Assembly: GCF_014648495.1 (NCBI RefSeq)
Contig: NZ_BMRF01000027.1
Span: 1 to 64,000, forward strand
Source of the DNA: Actinomadura cremea
Lineage (GTDB): Bacteria > Actinomycetota > Actinomycetes > Streptosporangiales > Streptosporangiaceae
Length of the DNA: 64,000 nucleotides
Reading direction: 5' to 3'
This document shows, in pieces, positions 48,377 through 57,495 of the stretch (position 1 is the stretch's first letter; each line of letters begins with the position of its first letter). The notes beneath the pieces were generated by a model that did no database searches, was not told the DNA's origin, and saw only the letters and a list, made by a program, of their open reading frames with translations. A program made the translations under genes and the position numbers.

Positions 48377-49492
48377 ATGAACCGTTTCGTGCCAGATCTC
48401 AGACTCGCCGCCGTGGTCGGCGGCTTGCGTCGCTCTGCCTGCGGTGCGCTGGGCTGCACGGCGGCGGCAGGCGTCATTTCCATAGGCGTCCCCTTGACGG
48501 CGGAAGCGGCGACCTTCGGCGAACGGGCACGCCGACACGTCCCCGCCGTCCATGACCGGAGCGCGTTCACCTCGCTCCGCGAGCAGAACCGCCCCTCGGA
48601 CGCCCGGCGCCTCCCCGGCCCGCATCCCCCCGCCTGGCCCCCCGAACGCGGCCGCCGCGCCCCGATCGCCCCCGCGGACTCCCCACCGAGACCGCACATG
48701 GACGGCCGAGCCCCCCGCCCGGAAAGCGCCACGCTCGAGACGAGTCGGCCCTCCGCCCGGCCGCCGACGACACAAGCCGCCGGAGCCGGTGGCACCACCC
48801 CGATGGAGACGGCTCTGCTCCTCTTCCTGCTGCTCCCGATCGGCGCCGCGATCTGTTACCCGCTGCGGCGCCGCACCTCCAAGCCGTCCCCGGAGCCGTC
48901 CCCCCGCACGGTGCTCCGCTGCGACCCCCGCTTCGACCCGTACGCCATCGACGCCGTGGGGCTCGCCGGCCCGGGTGCCCTCGCCACGGCCCGTGTCATG
49001 GCCCTCGCGGCGCTCGGAACGCCCACCCCCTCCCTGGTCGTGATCCCCCGGCCGGACGCCACCAGAATGTTCGGCGTCGACGACGACGAGTTCCTCGACG
49101 AGGACATATCGGAACTGTTCGTCCCGGGAAATCTCGACGCCGCCCTGGCCTACCTGGAAACCGAGCTGGCCATTCGGCAGAACGACGGGAAGGCCCCCGT
49201 ACCCCGGCTGCTCCTCATCGCCGACTGCGCGGGCGAGGTCGACCGCATCCACGCGCTCATGGCCCGCCATCGAGGCGGTGTGTCGGCGATCCTGATGGGG
49301 CCCTGGACCGGTGACCGCGCGGCCGTCGACTCCGGGGGCGTGGTGACCGATCCCCCGGCAGACGCGCCCGGCCTGCCCGATCGCCTACCGACGATGTCCA
49401 GAATGCAGGCCGGCAGCCTCCTCCATGCCGCAGCCCTGCCCCCTCCGGTCCGCAGGCGCCCCTCCCGCCGCTCCACAGCCCGACGCTCCTAG
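48377..49492 (+). CDS. Membrane-anchored unknown protein, possible truncated LysM/SARP-type regulator piece
   Basis: The product has 371 residues. An N-terminal signal-like segment (VPLTAEAAT end) is followed by a Pro/Arg-rich extracytoplasmic stretch and a membrane span METALLLFLLLPIGAAICY near residue 140. A cytoplasmic alpha-beta domain (about 165-345) follows with RVMALAALGTPTPSLVVIP, PRLLLIADCAGEVDRIHALM and GGVSAILMGPWTG. That last domain recalls the middle portion of large LysM plus BTAD/SARP membrane regulators of actinomycetes, but the LysM and DNA-binding parts are missing. This may be a shortened relative. ATG 48377 has a weak GGGGCG site. Function unknown. Confidence 0.5.
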   Translation: MNRFVPDLRLAAVVGGLRRSACGALGCTAAAGVISIGVPLTAEAATFGERARRHVPAVHDRSAFTSLREQNRPSDARRLPGPHPPAWPPERGRRAPIAPADSPPRPHMDGRAPRPESATLETSRPSARPPTTQAAGAGGTTPMETALLLFLLLPIGAAICYPLRRRTSKPSPEPSPRTVLRCDPRFDPYAIDAVGLAGPGALATARVMALAALGTPTPSLVVIPRPDATRMFGVDDDEFLDEDISELFVPGNLDAALAYLETELAIRQNDGKAPVPRLLLIADCAGEVDRIHALMARHRGGVSAILMGPWTGDRAAVDSGGVVTDPPADAPGLPDRLPTMSRMQAGSLLHAAALPPPVRRRPSRRSTARRS

Positions 49493-49545
49493 GGCGACTT
49501 CGAGACGTGGACCTCGCCAATGCTCGGGCGCGCGGCGGGGTTCGT

Positions 49546-50313
49546 TCAAGGGTCGAGGGCGACCGTGCCGGCGTCGGCTCTGGTGCTCCGGAGGGCGCGG
49601 AGCGCCCGCCGGAGCACCGCCGTGTCGGGTGGCTGGTCGATGCCGCGATCGAGGTAGGCGTCGCAGCGTGCCAGCCATGCGCGGGCGGCTTCCTCGATGC
49701 GGGCCTCGGCCCTGCGTGACCTCGCCAGTGCCAGGTCGCGCTTCTCGGCGAGGATCCGTCGGGTCAGATCGTCGTCGTCGGCCAGGGCTTGGACGTCACG
49801 GAGTCGGAAACGGCTCAGCCGGTCTCGTTGGAGGCCGCGTTCCTCGGCTATCCGGTCGAAGGTCTTGCGGGGCCAGTCGAGGATCACCGCGGCGCCGCCG
49901 GCGTCGACGCTGTCGAGGAGGGGGCCCTTGCGTGCCGCGACGACCTCGCGGACGGCCTCGGGATCGAGTGCGTCCAGGTCGCGGAGGAGGTAGACCGGGT
50001 GACCGCGGAAGCTGCTGATGACGCTGAGGTCGCCGCGGGCGGCCAGGACCTCGACGTCACGGCGGTCCACGTCGAGGCGGACTCGGGCGGCGAGCCGGGC
50101 GGCCGCCCGGGTGGATCCGATGGGCGGCTCCTCTCCGAAGGCGGCGGCGAGCCGTTCGCCGTGGTCCTTGCACTGCTCGGCGAGACCGGACGACCAGCGT
50201 TCACCGTCGAGGTCGGGTTCGGGGAGGACGCCGTGCTCCCGGCCGACGCGCATCTGCCAGCGGGCGATTCCGAGATACCGGGCGAACTGGTGGGTGCCGT
50301 AATGGGCGGGCAT
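49546..50313 (-). CDS. Unknown protein with three helix-turn-helix-like segments
   Basis: The 255-residue protein contains three similar DNA-binding-like units. They are HQFARYLGIARWQMRVGREHGVL (about 7-30), STRAAARLAARVRLDVDRRDVEVLAARGDL (about 68-97) and KTFDRIAEERGLQRDRLSRFRLRDVQAL (about 150-178). A strongly basic helix rich in Arg/Ala/Glu follows. The layout resembles MerR/excisionase-type winged helices in series. ATG 50313 follows AAAGG; the frame stays open to 50430. TTATCCACAG lies 85 bp upstream, as in the unknown genes at 47190 and 54633. It is likely a DNA-binding protein; targets are unknown. Confidence 0.6.
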   Translation of the reverse strand: MPAHYGTHQFARYLGIARWQMRVGREHGVLPEPDLDGERWSSGLAEQCKDHGERLAAAFGEEPPIGSTRAAARLAARVRLDVDRRDVEVLAARGDLSVISSFRGHPVYLLRDLDALDPEAVREVVAARKGPLLDSVDAGGAAVILDWPRKTFDRIAEERGLQRDRLSRFRLRDVQALADDDDLTRRILAEKRDLALARSRRAEARIEEAARAWLARCDAYLDRGIDQPPDTAVLRRALRALRSTRADAGTVALDP

Positions 50314-50398
50314 GGTCGGAACCTTTCGAACGTGATGGAGAACGTTGTCGAGTTCCAGCGTCACGTGCGCGGCGGACGACCGTCCGGAAAACGCGAGC

Positions 50399-50409
50399 CT
50401 GTGGATAAC
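50399..50409 (-). promoter_or_regulatory. Shared element copy 2: GTTATCCACAG
   Basis: On the minus strand GTTATCCACAG is identical over 11 bases to 47108-47118. It lies 85 bp before the three-HTH gene. The AGAA/TTCT palindrome of the other two copies is absent here. Confidence 0.55.
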
Positions 50410-50511
50410 TCCACGGAATGTTTCTCCCATTTCGGGTATTGACGGTCATTTCATTCGAGCTACTCCGAACTCGCGACTTGGGGAGGTCCCAGAGCGTGCA
50501 AAGGTAAGGGC

Positions 50512-51450
50512 ATGAACCTGATGAGGCGGCTGGGAATCGGGCTGGCGGCGGTGGGCCGGCCGGCGTACATCAACGTGGGCAGGGCGGAGGAAATGCCGCT
50601 GCGGCGAGGGGTGGACGACCTGCGGCAGGCCACCTGGGACCTCCTGGACGCGGCGTACGCGGCGGGCATCCGATGGATGGACGCGGCCAGGTCCTACGGC
50701 AGGGCGGAGGAGTTCCTCGGCGGGTGGCTCGAGGACCGCGCGCCCGGGAACGTGACCGTGTCGAGCAAATGGGGGTACGCGTACGTCGGTGACTGGGACA
50801 TCGAAGCGCCGGTGCACGAACTCAAGGAGCACAGCCTGGCGCGGTACCGGTCCCAGTACGCGGAGACCCGCGCCCTCCTAGGGAGTCACCTGTCCGTCTA
50901 CCAAGTGCATTCACTCACCATGGAAAGCACTCTCTTCAAAGACGTACGGTTGCAGGCCGCCATCGCGGAGGCCGCCTCCGACGGGGTCCGCGTGGGGTTC
51001 TCCACGTCCGGGCCCGAGCAGAGTGAGACCATTCGCCGCGCCATGGCCCTGGAAGTGTCCGGGCAGCGTCTATTCAGCACGGTCCAGTCGACGTGGAACA
51101 TTTTGGAGACCTCTGCGGAGGACGCACTGCGAGAAGCCCACGCGGACGGCTTGCACGTGATCCTCAAGGAAGTGATGGCGAACGGGAAGCTGGCGTTGAG
51201 ACCGCCCATGGCGGCGCGGACGGTCGCTTTCGAGAACCGTGTGGAGCCGGACGCCCTCGCCATCGCGGCGGCGTTGAGCCGCCCCTGGGCCGACACCGTC
51301 CTGATCGGCGCGGTCAGCCCGGCTCAGCTCGAGGCCAACCTGCGGGCGACGGGCGTTTCGCTGGACGAACGGGAGCTACGGGTGCTCGCACGTCTGAGCG
51401 TCCCGCCGCAGCGCTACTGGGCCGACCGGAGCGCGCTGCCCTGGACCTGA
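50512..51450 (+). CDS. Aldo/keto reductase
   Basis: This 312-residue TIM-barrel oxidoreductase has the AKR tetrad. Asp is in RWMDAARSYGRAEEFLG, with the catalytic Tyr in SYG. Lys is in VSSKWGYAY. His is in SVYQVHSL. NADPH-binding C-terminal residues lie around DTVLIGAVSPAQLEANL. The substrate is unknown; family members reduce aldehydes, ketones and sugars. ATG 50512 follows AAAGGTAAGGG. Its base composition is less GC-biased than its neighbours in places (for example 50890-50960), which hints at a different history. It is followed by the protein kinase gene after 59 bp. Confidence 0.88.
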   Translation: MNLMRRLGIGLAAVGRPAYINVGRAEEMPLRRGVDDLRQATWDLLDAAYAAGIRWMDAARSYGRAEEFLGGWLEDRAPGNVTVSSKWGYAYVGDWDIEAPVHELKEHSLARYRSQYAETRALLGSHLSVYQVHSLTMESTLFKDVRLQAAIAEAASDGVRVGFSTSGPEQSETIRRAMALEVSGQRLFSTVQSTWNILETSAEDALREAHADGLHVILKEVMANGKLALRPPMAARTVAFENRVEPDALAIAAALSRPWADTVLIGAVSPAQLEANLRATGVSLDERELRVLARLSVPPQRYWADRSALPWT

Positions 51451-51509
51451 CGGGGCGAGACGGCCTCCGCTTCATGGCACGATGAAGCGCGCCCACCAAG
51501 ATCGGATTC

Positions 51510-52418
51510 GTGTCGATGCAGCCAGAACCTCCCCAGTTGATCGGCCCCTACCGCATCGTCGCCCGGCTCGGCGCCGGCGGCATGGGCGAGGTGTTCCTCG
51601 CGACGTCGCCGAGCGGCCGGGCCGTCGCCGTGAAGGTCATCCGCGAGGAGTTGCTGGACGACCCGAAATGGCGCGCACGGTTCTCGCGGGAGGTGACGTC
51701 GGCGCGGTCGGTCAGCGGTTTCTACACGGCGCCCGTAGTGGACGCCGATCCGGACGCCGACCGGCCGTGGCTCGCCACCCAGTACATCCGCGGGGTCAGC
51801 CTCGCGAAGGCGGTGCAGGAGAAAGGGCCCTTGCCCGAGCAGGCCGCGTGCAGGCTCGGGGCCGGGCTGGCGGAGGCGCTGATCGCGATCCACGACACGG
51901 GGATCGTGCACCGTGATCTCAAGCCGTCGAACGTGCTGCTGGCATCGGACGGCCCCCGCGTGATCGACTTCGGCATCGCGCGCCCGCTGGGGGCCGTCCC
52001 GCTCTCCCGCACGGAGATCCTGGGGACGCCGGCGTACATGTCCCCCGAGCAGGCGCTCGGTGAACCCGTGACGCCGCGCAGCGACGTGTTCGCGCTGGGG
52101 TCGACGCTCGTCTTCGCGGCGACCGGTTCGGCCCCCTTCGGCACCGGCCGCAAGGTGCGCGCGCGGGTCGTTCACGGCGTGCCCGACCTCAGCAGGCTGC
52201 CCGACCCGATGCGGGGCGTGGTGTCGCGCTGCCTCGGCAAGATGCCCGAGGACCGCCCGTCACCGGACCAGGTCCTCACCGCGTTCTCCCTGCTCCTCGA
52301 CGCGCACTACGGCGTGGAATGGCTGCCCGCAGGAGTCGAAGAGCTCATCGGCGCGCACCAGCGGACGCTCCCGGAGGTCACCGCCGAACTGCCCACGCTG
52401 CGGGAACCGTCTCCGTAG
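51510..52418 (+). CDS. Hanks-type Ser/Thr protein kinase, soluble short form
   Basis: The 302-residue product is a complete kinase domain: glycine loop LGAGGMGEVFLA, AVAVKVI with the ATP-binding Lys, catalytic loop IVHRDLKPSNVLL, metal site VIDFGIAR and activation segment ending GTPAYMSPEQ. There is no transmembrane span, PASTA or other sensor domain, unlike PknB-type kinases, so it should be cytoplasmic. About 45 residues follow the kinase core. GTG 51510 or the in-frame ATG 51516 could start it, and neither has a strong ribosome site. Targets are unknown. It converges on a TenA-like gene, 4 bp apart. Confidence 0.9.
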   Translation: MSMQPEPPQLIGPYRIVARLGAGGMGEVFLATSPSGRAVAVKVIREELLDDPKWRARFSREVTSARSVSGFYTAPVVDADPDADRPWLATQYIRGVSLAKAVQEKGPLPEQAACRLGAGLAEALIAIHDTGIVHRDLKPSNVLLASDGPRVIDFGIARPLGAVPLSRTEILGTPAYMSPEQALGEPVTPRSDVFALGSTLVFAATGSAPFGTGRKVRARVVHGVPDLSRLPDPMRGVVSRCLGKMPEDRPSPDQVLTAFSLLLDAHYGVEWLPAGVEELIGAHQRTLPEVTAELPTLREPSP

Positions 52419-52422
52419 GACG

Positions 52423-53082
52423 TCAGAGCCCCTCGGCGAGCGCGCCCCAGAAGGCCGTCTCGTAGGCGTGCATGAGCCGCGCGCAGCGGACGGCCTCGAC
52501 AGGGTCGTCGCCCGCGTCGAGCCCCGCCGCCACGACGGCCAGGGCCCGTTCCCCGAAACCCGGCGGCGGCTCGGCGAAGAAGGAGAAGAAGGCGACCGCC
52601 TCATCGGTGAAGCCATAGCGGGCGTGCAGGGCGCGGGCGGTGCGCGCACAGTACGCGCCCCACTCCTCCAGGTTGACCAGCATGGCCAGGGCTACTTCGG
52701 TGGCCGTGCCGAACGCGGCCCGTTGCGCCAGGTGGGCCGGATAGACCTGGGCGAACGGCAGCGGGTCGCGGGCACTGAGATTCTTCTCACTTTCGCCGAG
52801 GGCGGCGGCGAAGTCGTCCAGGAGGCTCAGCGCCCGCCCCTCCCCCTGCGCGAGCTCCAGGAAAAGGTCACCGGAGGGCGGATCCGGATGGCGTGCCGCC
52901 AGGAGGGCGAAACTACGCCGATCGCTCCGCACGATGCGATACTCCTCGACGGCCAGCCAGACCAGGCGTTCTCGGGGCAAGTCGCCCGTTTCGAGGAGAT
53001 CCATGAAGCGATTGCCGCCTGTGGCGGCCTCGATCTCCCGGCGGGCGCTCGCGACCAGTCCGGCCGCCTCGCGATCGCTCAT
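52423..53082 (-). CDS. TENA/THI-4/PQQC-fold protein
   Basis: This 219-residue all-helical protein has the heme-oxygenase-like TenA/PqqC fold: LVWLAVEEYRIVRSDRRSFALLAAR, LVNLEEWGAYCARTARAL and the closing RLMHAYETAFWGAL, which carries the conserved Glu. The thiaminase-type catalytic Cys segment is not present. Relatives are annotated variously as transcriptional regulators or oxygenases, with little proof. ATG 53082 is the natural start. It is divergent from citrate synthase and is a second, distant TenA-fold protein in this window besides the one at 29665. Confidence 0.75.
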   Translation of the reverse strand: MSDREAAGLVASARREIEAATGGNRFMDLLETGDLPRERLVWLAVEEYRIVRSDRRSFALLAARHPDPPSGDLFLELAQGEGRALSLLDDFAAALGESEKNLSARDPLPFAQVYPAHLAQRAAFGTATEVALAMLVNLEEWGAYCARTARALHARYGFTDEAVAFFSFFAEPPPGFGERALAVVAAGLDAGDDPVEAVRCARLMHAYETAFWGALAEGL

Positions 53083-53210
53083 GACTCCACGTGAGCACCC
53101 GCGGGACCGTCCGTCAACGCACCGGGCCCGGATTGGCCCATGTGATCACCTGGATACGATGAAGTACGGAACGTCTACGCAGGTGTGGACGCAGTTGGGA
53201 GCGAGCGAGT

Positions 53211-54494
<1,284 letters not shown>

Positions 54495-54504
54495 GAGGCA
54501 CACC

Positions 54505-54542
54505 GGACGGCGGTGGACGGGCCCGGCCCGCCACCGCCGTCC
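54505..54542 (+). terminator. Intrinsic terminator of gltA
   Basis: A perfect 12-bp stem, GGACGGCGGTGG / CCACCGCCGTCC, with extra CGGG/CCCG pairing inside, lies 10 bp after the gltA stop. Confidence 0.88.
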
Positions 54543-54545
54543 TAC

Positions 54546-54566
54546 TTATCCACAGAACCTCGTTCT
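54546..54566 (+). promoter_or_regulatory. Shared element copy 3: DnaA-box-like TTATCCACAG plus AGAAC-CTC-GTTCT
   Basis: TTATCCACAG (54546-54555) is followed with the same phase by the perfect palindrome AGAAC-CTC-GTTCT (54554-54566). It ends 66 bp before the paralogue at 54633. The layout equals copy 1 at 47108-47129, so the two paralogous genes appear to share regulation. Confidence 0.65.
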
Positions 54567-54632
54567 AGTTACCTGTCCCTCGCCTTCAGTCGAGGCTGGT
54601 CTCACACCGGCCGACCGCGCGAGGAGGCAGTC

Positions 54633-55541
54633 ATGCCAGTCACGATCATCGTTCCCGAGGAGACGACCGCACGGTTCGTCGTCGCCGCCGACCGGGTCCC
54701 CGTCGACATCGGCGCCGCGATCCGCCGGGCCCTGCCCGGTCCGTACGCGAGGGCGGTCGCGGACCGTCTCGGCACACCCGGCCTCATGATCACCGTCCAT
54801 CCGGCGGCCTCCACACCGTGGAATCCGGGACACGCGGTCGGTGTCGACGCGGCCGACGCCGAGGCGATCGAGCGGGCGGGCCGGCACATCGGCGTCACGT
54901 CCGTCATACCGGTCGACGACCTCCCGGCGGCCCTCCACATCACCCGCGCCACCGCCCTGGCGATCGCCGAGGAGGTCTGCGGGATCCCCGTCGACGTCGA
55001 CACGAACCAGGTCCTGCCCACCTCGCGTCCCGGCGGGTTCGTCCTCGCCGACGGATGGCTCGGCGCGTCCCTCCCGCCCTACCGGAACGGAGGACGCTGC
55101 GACAGGGCACCTGAAGACGGCGAAGACTGCACCTGCGTCCGCCTCCGGTCGCGCGGGCTGCACCGCCTCGGCGTCCCCGAACTGGAGATCAGCGGGGTGG
55201 CCTGCACGCACGACGTGGCCGCGCTCAACGTCCTGCGCACGACCGCCCAGCGGCTGCTCCCCCTCGGGAGGCACCCCGGCCGCCACACGGTGAGTTCCGA
55301 GCCGTCGCTGACCGGTGGCGACTTCGCCGCGTTCTGGGGCGGACGGGAGCCGATGTGGGACGGCGAGCCCGTCCCCGTGCGGCTGACCGAAGCGGGGCCC
55401 GGGCGTCTGGCGATCGAGCAACCGGATGACTACCCCGGCACTTTGAACGACTGGCTGTGGGACGAACTGCCGACCGCCCTCCACCAGGTGCTGAGTCGTG
55501 AACCCGACCGAACACAGGCCATGGCCCGCCCTGGCGGCTAA
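54633..55541 (+). CDS. Unknown protein, paralogue B
   Basis: The 302-residue soluble protein is paralogous to the one at 47190-48140. Shared blocks are ARFVVAADRVPVD, GPYARAVADRLGTPGL, STPWNPG, FVLADGWLGASLPPY, CTCVRLRSRGLHRLGVPEL, VACTHDVAALNVLRTTAQRLL, GGDFAAFWGG and LNDWLWDELP. The Cys, CxC and C-x-H pattern is kept in both, which supports a functional metal or redox site. ATG 54633 has GAGGAGG 5 bp upstream. It is followed 11 bp later by the MazG-like gene, probably in one transcript. Family and function are unknown to me. Confidence 0.65.
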   Translation: MPVTIIVPEETTARFVVAADRVPVDIGAAIRRALPGPYARAVADRLGTPGLMITVHPAASTPWNPGHAVGVDAADAEAIERAGRHIGVTSVIPVDDLPAALHITRATALAIAEEVCGIPVDVDTNQVLPTSRPGGFVLADGWLGASLPPYRNGGRCDRAPEDGEDCTCVRLRSRGLHRLGVPELEISGVACTHDVAALNVLRTTAQRLLPLGRHPGRHTVSSEPSLTGGDFAAFWGGREPMWDGEPVPVRLTEAGPGRLAIEQPDDYPGTLNDWLWDELPTALHQVLSREPDRTQAMARPGG

Positions 55542-55552
55542 CGTCGCGTGCC

Positions 55553-56179
55553 ATGGACGAGTCTCTGCAGAAGGTGCTGGCGGACGTCGCCGCCGAACGT
55601 GAAGCCCAGGACCGGGCCTGGGGCGTCCAGGATTTCCCCGACGGCACCGGGCCGACGTTCGCCGCACGCGCCGAGGAGTCCAAGCGCGACTGCGCGGACG
55701 CCGCGGCATCCGGAGACCTGGCCTGGCGGCACATCCTCACCGAGGAGTTCTTCGAAGCACTCGCGGAATCCGACCACGCCGAGCTGCGCGGCGAACTCGT
55801 GCAGACGGCCGCGGTGGCGATCCAGTGGATCCAGGCGATCGACCGTCGGCACGGCGCCGGCGCCCCACGGGAGAAACTGGTCCGCGACCGCATCCCGGAG
55901 ATCATTTCCCGTTCCGGCCGGCACCCGCGAACCCGGATCGCCGCACACGACGAATACACGTCCCTGCTGCGCGCCAAGCTCGTCGAGGAGGCGACCGAGT
56001 ACACGAGCGACGATGACCCCGACGAACTCGCCGACGTCCTCGAAGTCCTGCACGCCCTTGCCGACGTCCACGGACTCACCTTCGGCGACCTGGAGCGCCG
56101 CCGCGCGGCCAAGGCCGCCGAACGCGGAGGCTTCACCCGCAGGGTGGTGCTGGAACTTCCCGCGCCGCAAGGCGGCTAG
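55553..56179 (+). CDS. MazG-like nucleotide pyrophosphohydrolase with two half domains
   Basis: The product has 208 residues. The N-terminal half (about 5-100) is helical with ILTEEFFEALAES, resembling phage-type MazG-like/DUF550 segments. The C-terminal half (about 105-190) has the house-cleaning NTP pyrophosphohydrolase pattern KLVRDRIPEII, LLRAKLVEEATEY and DELADVLEVLHALA, with Glu/Asp metal ligands. It would hydrolyse damaged or non-canonical NTPs; the substrate is not predictable. It lies 11 bp after paralogue B and before a terminator at 56187, so the two genes are likely co-expressed. ATG 55553 has a weak site, consistent with coupling. Confidence 0.78.
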   Translation: MDESLQKVLADVAAEREAQDRAWGVQDFPDGTGPTFAARAEESKRDCADAAASGDLAWRHILTEEFFEALAESDHAELRGELVQTAAVAIQWIQAIDRRHGAGAPREKLVRDRIPEIISRSGRHPRTRIAAHDEYTSLLRAKLVEEATEYTSDDDPDELADVLEVLHALADVHGLTFGDLERRRAAKAAERGGFTRRVVLELPAPQGG

Positions 56180-56186
56180 CCTCCGA

Positions 56187-56224
56187 GCGCCACGGCGTCG
56201 TCCGACCCGACGATGCCGTGGCGC
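56187..56224 (+). terminator. Intrinsic terminator
   Basis: The stem GCGCCACGGC / GCCGTGGCGC, with further GTCG/CGAC pairing inside, starts 7 bp after the MazG-like stop codon. It ends the paralogue B to MazG transcript. The rest of 56225-56357 shows no gene. Confidence 0.82.
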
Positions 56225-56357
56225 GCGGCCCCGGACGGCGCCCTCCACGCCGAGGCCGCCGAGGTGCGCCTACGCGTACAGGGGCCCAGCCGCGCCGGTA
56301 CGAGTGAGTTCGCGGGCGGCGATCTAGGTCAGACACTCCGCGCGAGGCGGTTTCGCT

Positions 56358-56954
56358 TCAGGTTGCGCCTATGCGTTGTGCCAGCGCGGAATCCAGGGAG
56401 TAGGGACGTTCCGGCGGAAGTAGCGTGCGCGCCTTCGATGTCTTGCCGTCCTGGACCAGGCGATGAATGCGGCGGACGAGCGGGGTGCGGTCTTCGATCC
56501 CGACGATCCAGTCGCCCACGTAGCGGTCGATTATGTGACGGCTCAGACCTACTTGAATGCTGCGGTGCTCGAGTTTCTGACCGCGCAGCGACCGCTCCGG
56601 GTCCCATTGGACGTGGACGGCGGCTTCGGCGAAACGACGGCGCCATTCGTCGGAGTCGCGGAAAACGCGGCGGTCCGCATGGGTGGGCACGGCCAGGGCG
56701 AGGGCCTCCTCCCACCCGGCGCGGCTGATGCGTACCGCGAGGACCATCTCCTGGCCTGGCTTACGTGCCCAGTTGCTTCGGGCCATCAGCCAAAGGAACG
56801 AGGGTTTGATCCAGGTCATCCGGCCCCGCGAGAAGGGTTCCACGAACGTCTGGTTCCGAACCGCGGGGGTGCCGATCTCCGGCCGGTAAGCCTGGTACAC
56901 GGTGATCGAGTCGCGGTCGTATTCGGCACGGATCTGCCGGAGAGGATCGGTCAT
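56358..56954 (-). CDS. DUF4291 family protein
   Basis: The 198-residue protein has the DUF4291 opening [23 protein letters not shown]. It continues with [23 protein letters not shown], then [23 protein letters not shown] and a C-terminal helix. These Arg/Trp/Tyr motifs are strongly conserved in the family, but its biochemical role is not known to me. ATG 56954 was chosen; in-frame ATGs at 56966 and further upstream are possible, and none has a strong ribosome site. The GC content of the gene is lower than that of most neighbours, and it sits next to the repeat array, so acquisition by transfer is possible. Confidence 0.82.
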   Translation of the reverse strand: MTDPLRQIRAEYDRDSITVYQAYRPEIGTPAVRNQTFVEPFSRGRMTWIKPSFLWLMARSNWARKPGQEMVLAVRISRAGWEEALALAVPTHADRRVFRDSDEWRRRFAEAAVHVQWDPERSLRGQKLEHRSIQVGLSRHIIDRYVGDWIVGIEDRTPLVRRIHRLVQDGKTSKARTLLPPERPYSLDSALAQRIGAT

Positions 56955-57062
56955 ACCCGGCTCCATGCCTTCGCTGCGTTTCGGTACGTCGGGGATACTG
57001 TCGGCTCGGTGGTTCGACGTCAACGCATTTGTCGTAGCACGGTTCCGGCCCCAGGCGCTCGC

Positions 57063-57495
57063 CTGACCACGGACGCCTGCCCGATCACGGACGCCTGCCG
57101 ATCACGGACGCCCATTCGGTCACAGACGCCCGCGCGGTTGCAGGACGCCCGCCCGGTCGCAGCGCTCACCCCAGTCCCGGTACTCGCCCCGGTCACGGGC
57201 ATTCGGCCAGGTCGCGGGCGCCTGCCCGGTCGCAGGCACCCGGTCAGATCCCGAACACTCGCCCGGTCGCGGAAGCCCGCCCGGTTGCAGCCCTCACCCC
57301 AACCCCGGCACTCACCCGGTAACGGGCAGTCGATCAAATCGCGGGCACCTGCCCGAGCGCGGACGCCCGCCCGATCCCGGACGCTCGCCCGGTCGGAAAC
57401 ACTTGCCCGGTTGCAGCGCCCCCCGACCCCGGCACTCGCCCCGGTCATGGGCGTTCGATCAGCTCGCGGGCACCTGCCCGGTCGCGGACGCTCGT
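57063..57495. repeat. 18-bp tandem repeats in 126-bp higher-order units
   Basis: About 24 degenerate units of mostly 18 bp, consensus near CCGGTCGCGGACGCCCGC, fill this gene gap. From 57153 they group into a higher-order repeat: 57153-57280 (128 bp), 57281-57406 (exactly 7 x 18 = 126 bp) and a partial third copy, 57407-57495. Matching sub-units recur at the same phase, for example CCGGTTGCAG at 57281 and 57407 and TCGCGGGCACCTGC at 57345 and 57464. The last unit overlaps the start of the LLM gene. Confidence 0.9.

Noticed and set aside
57063-57495. CRISPR array
   Set aside because: Units are contiguous, degenerate and without unique spacers, and no cas gene is present.
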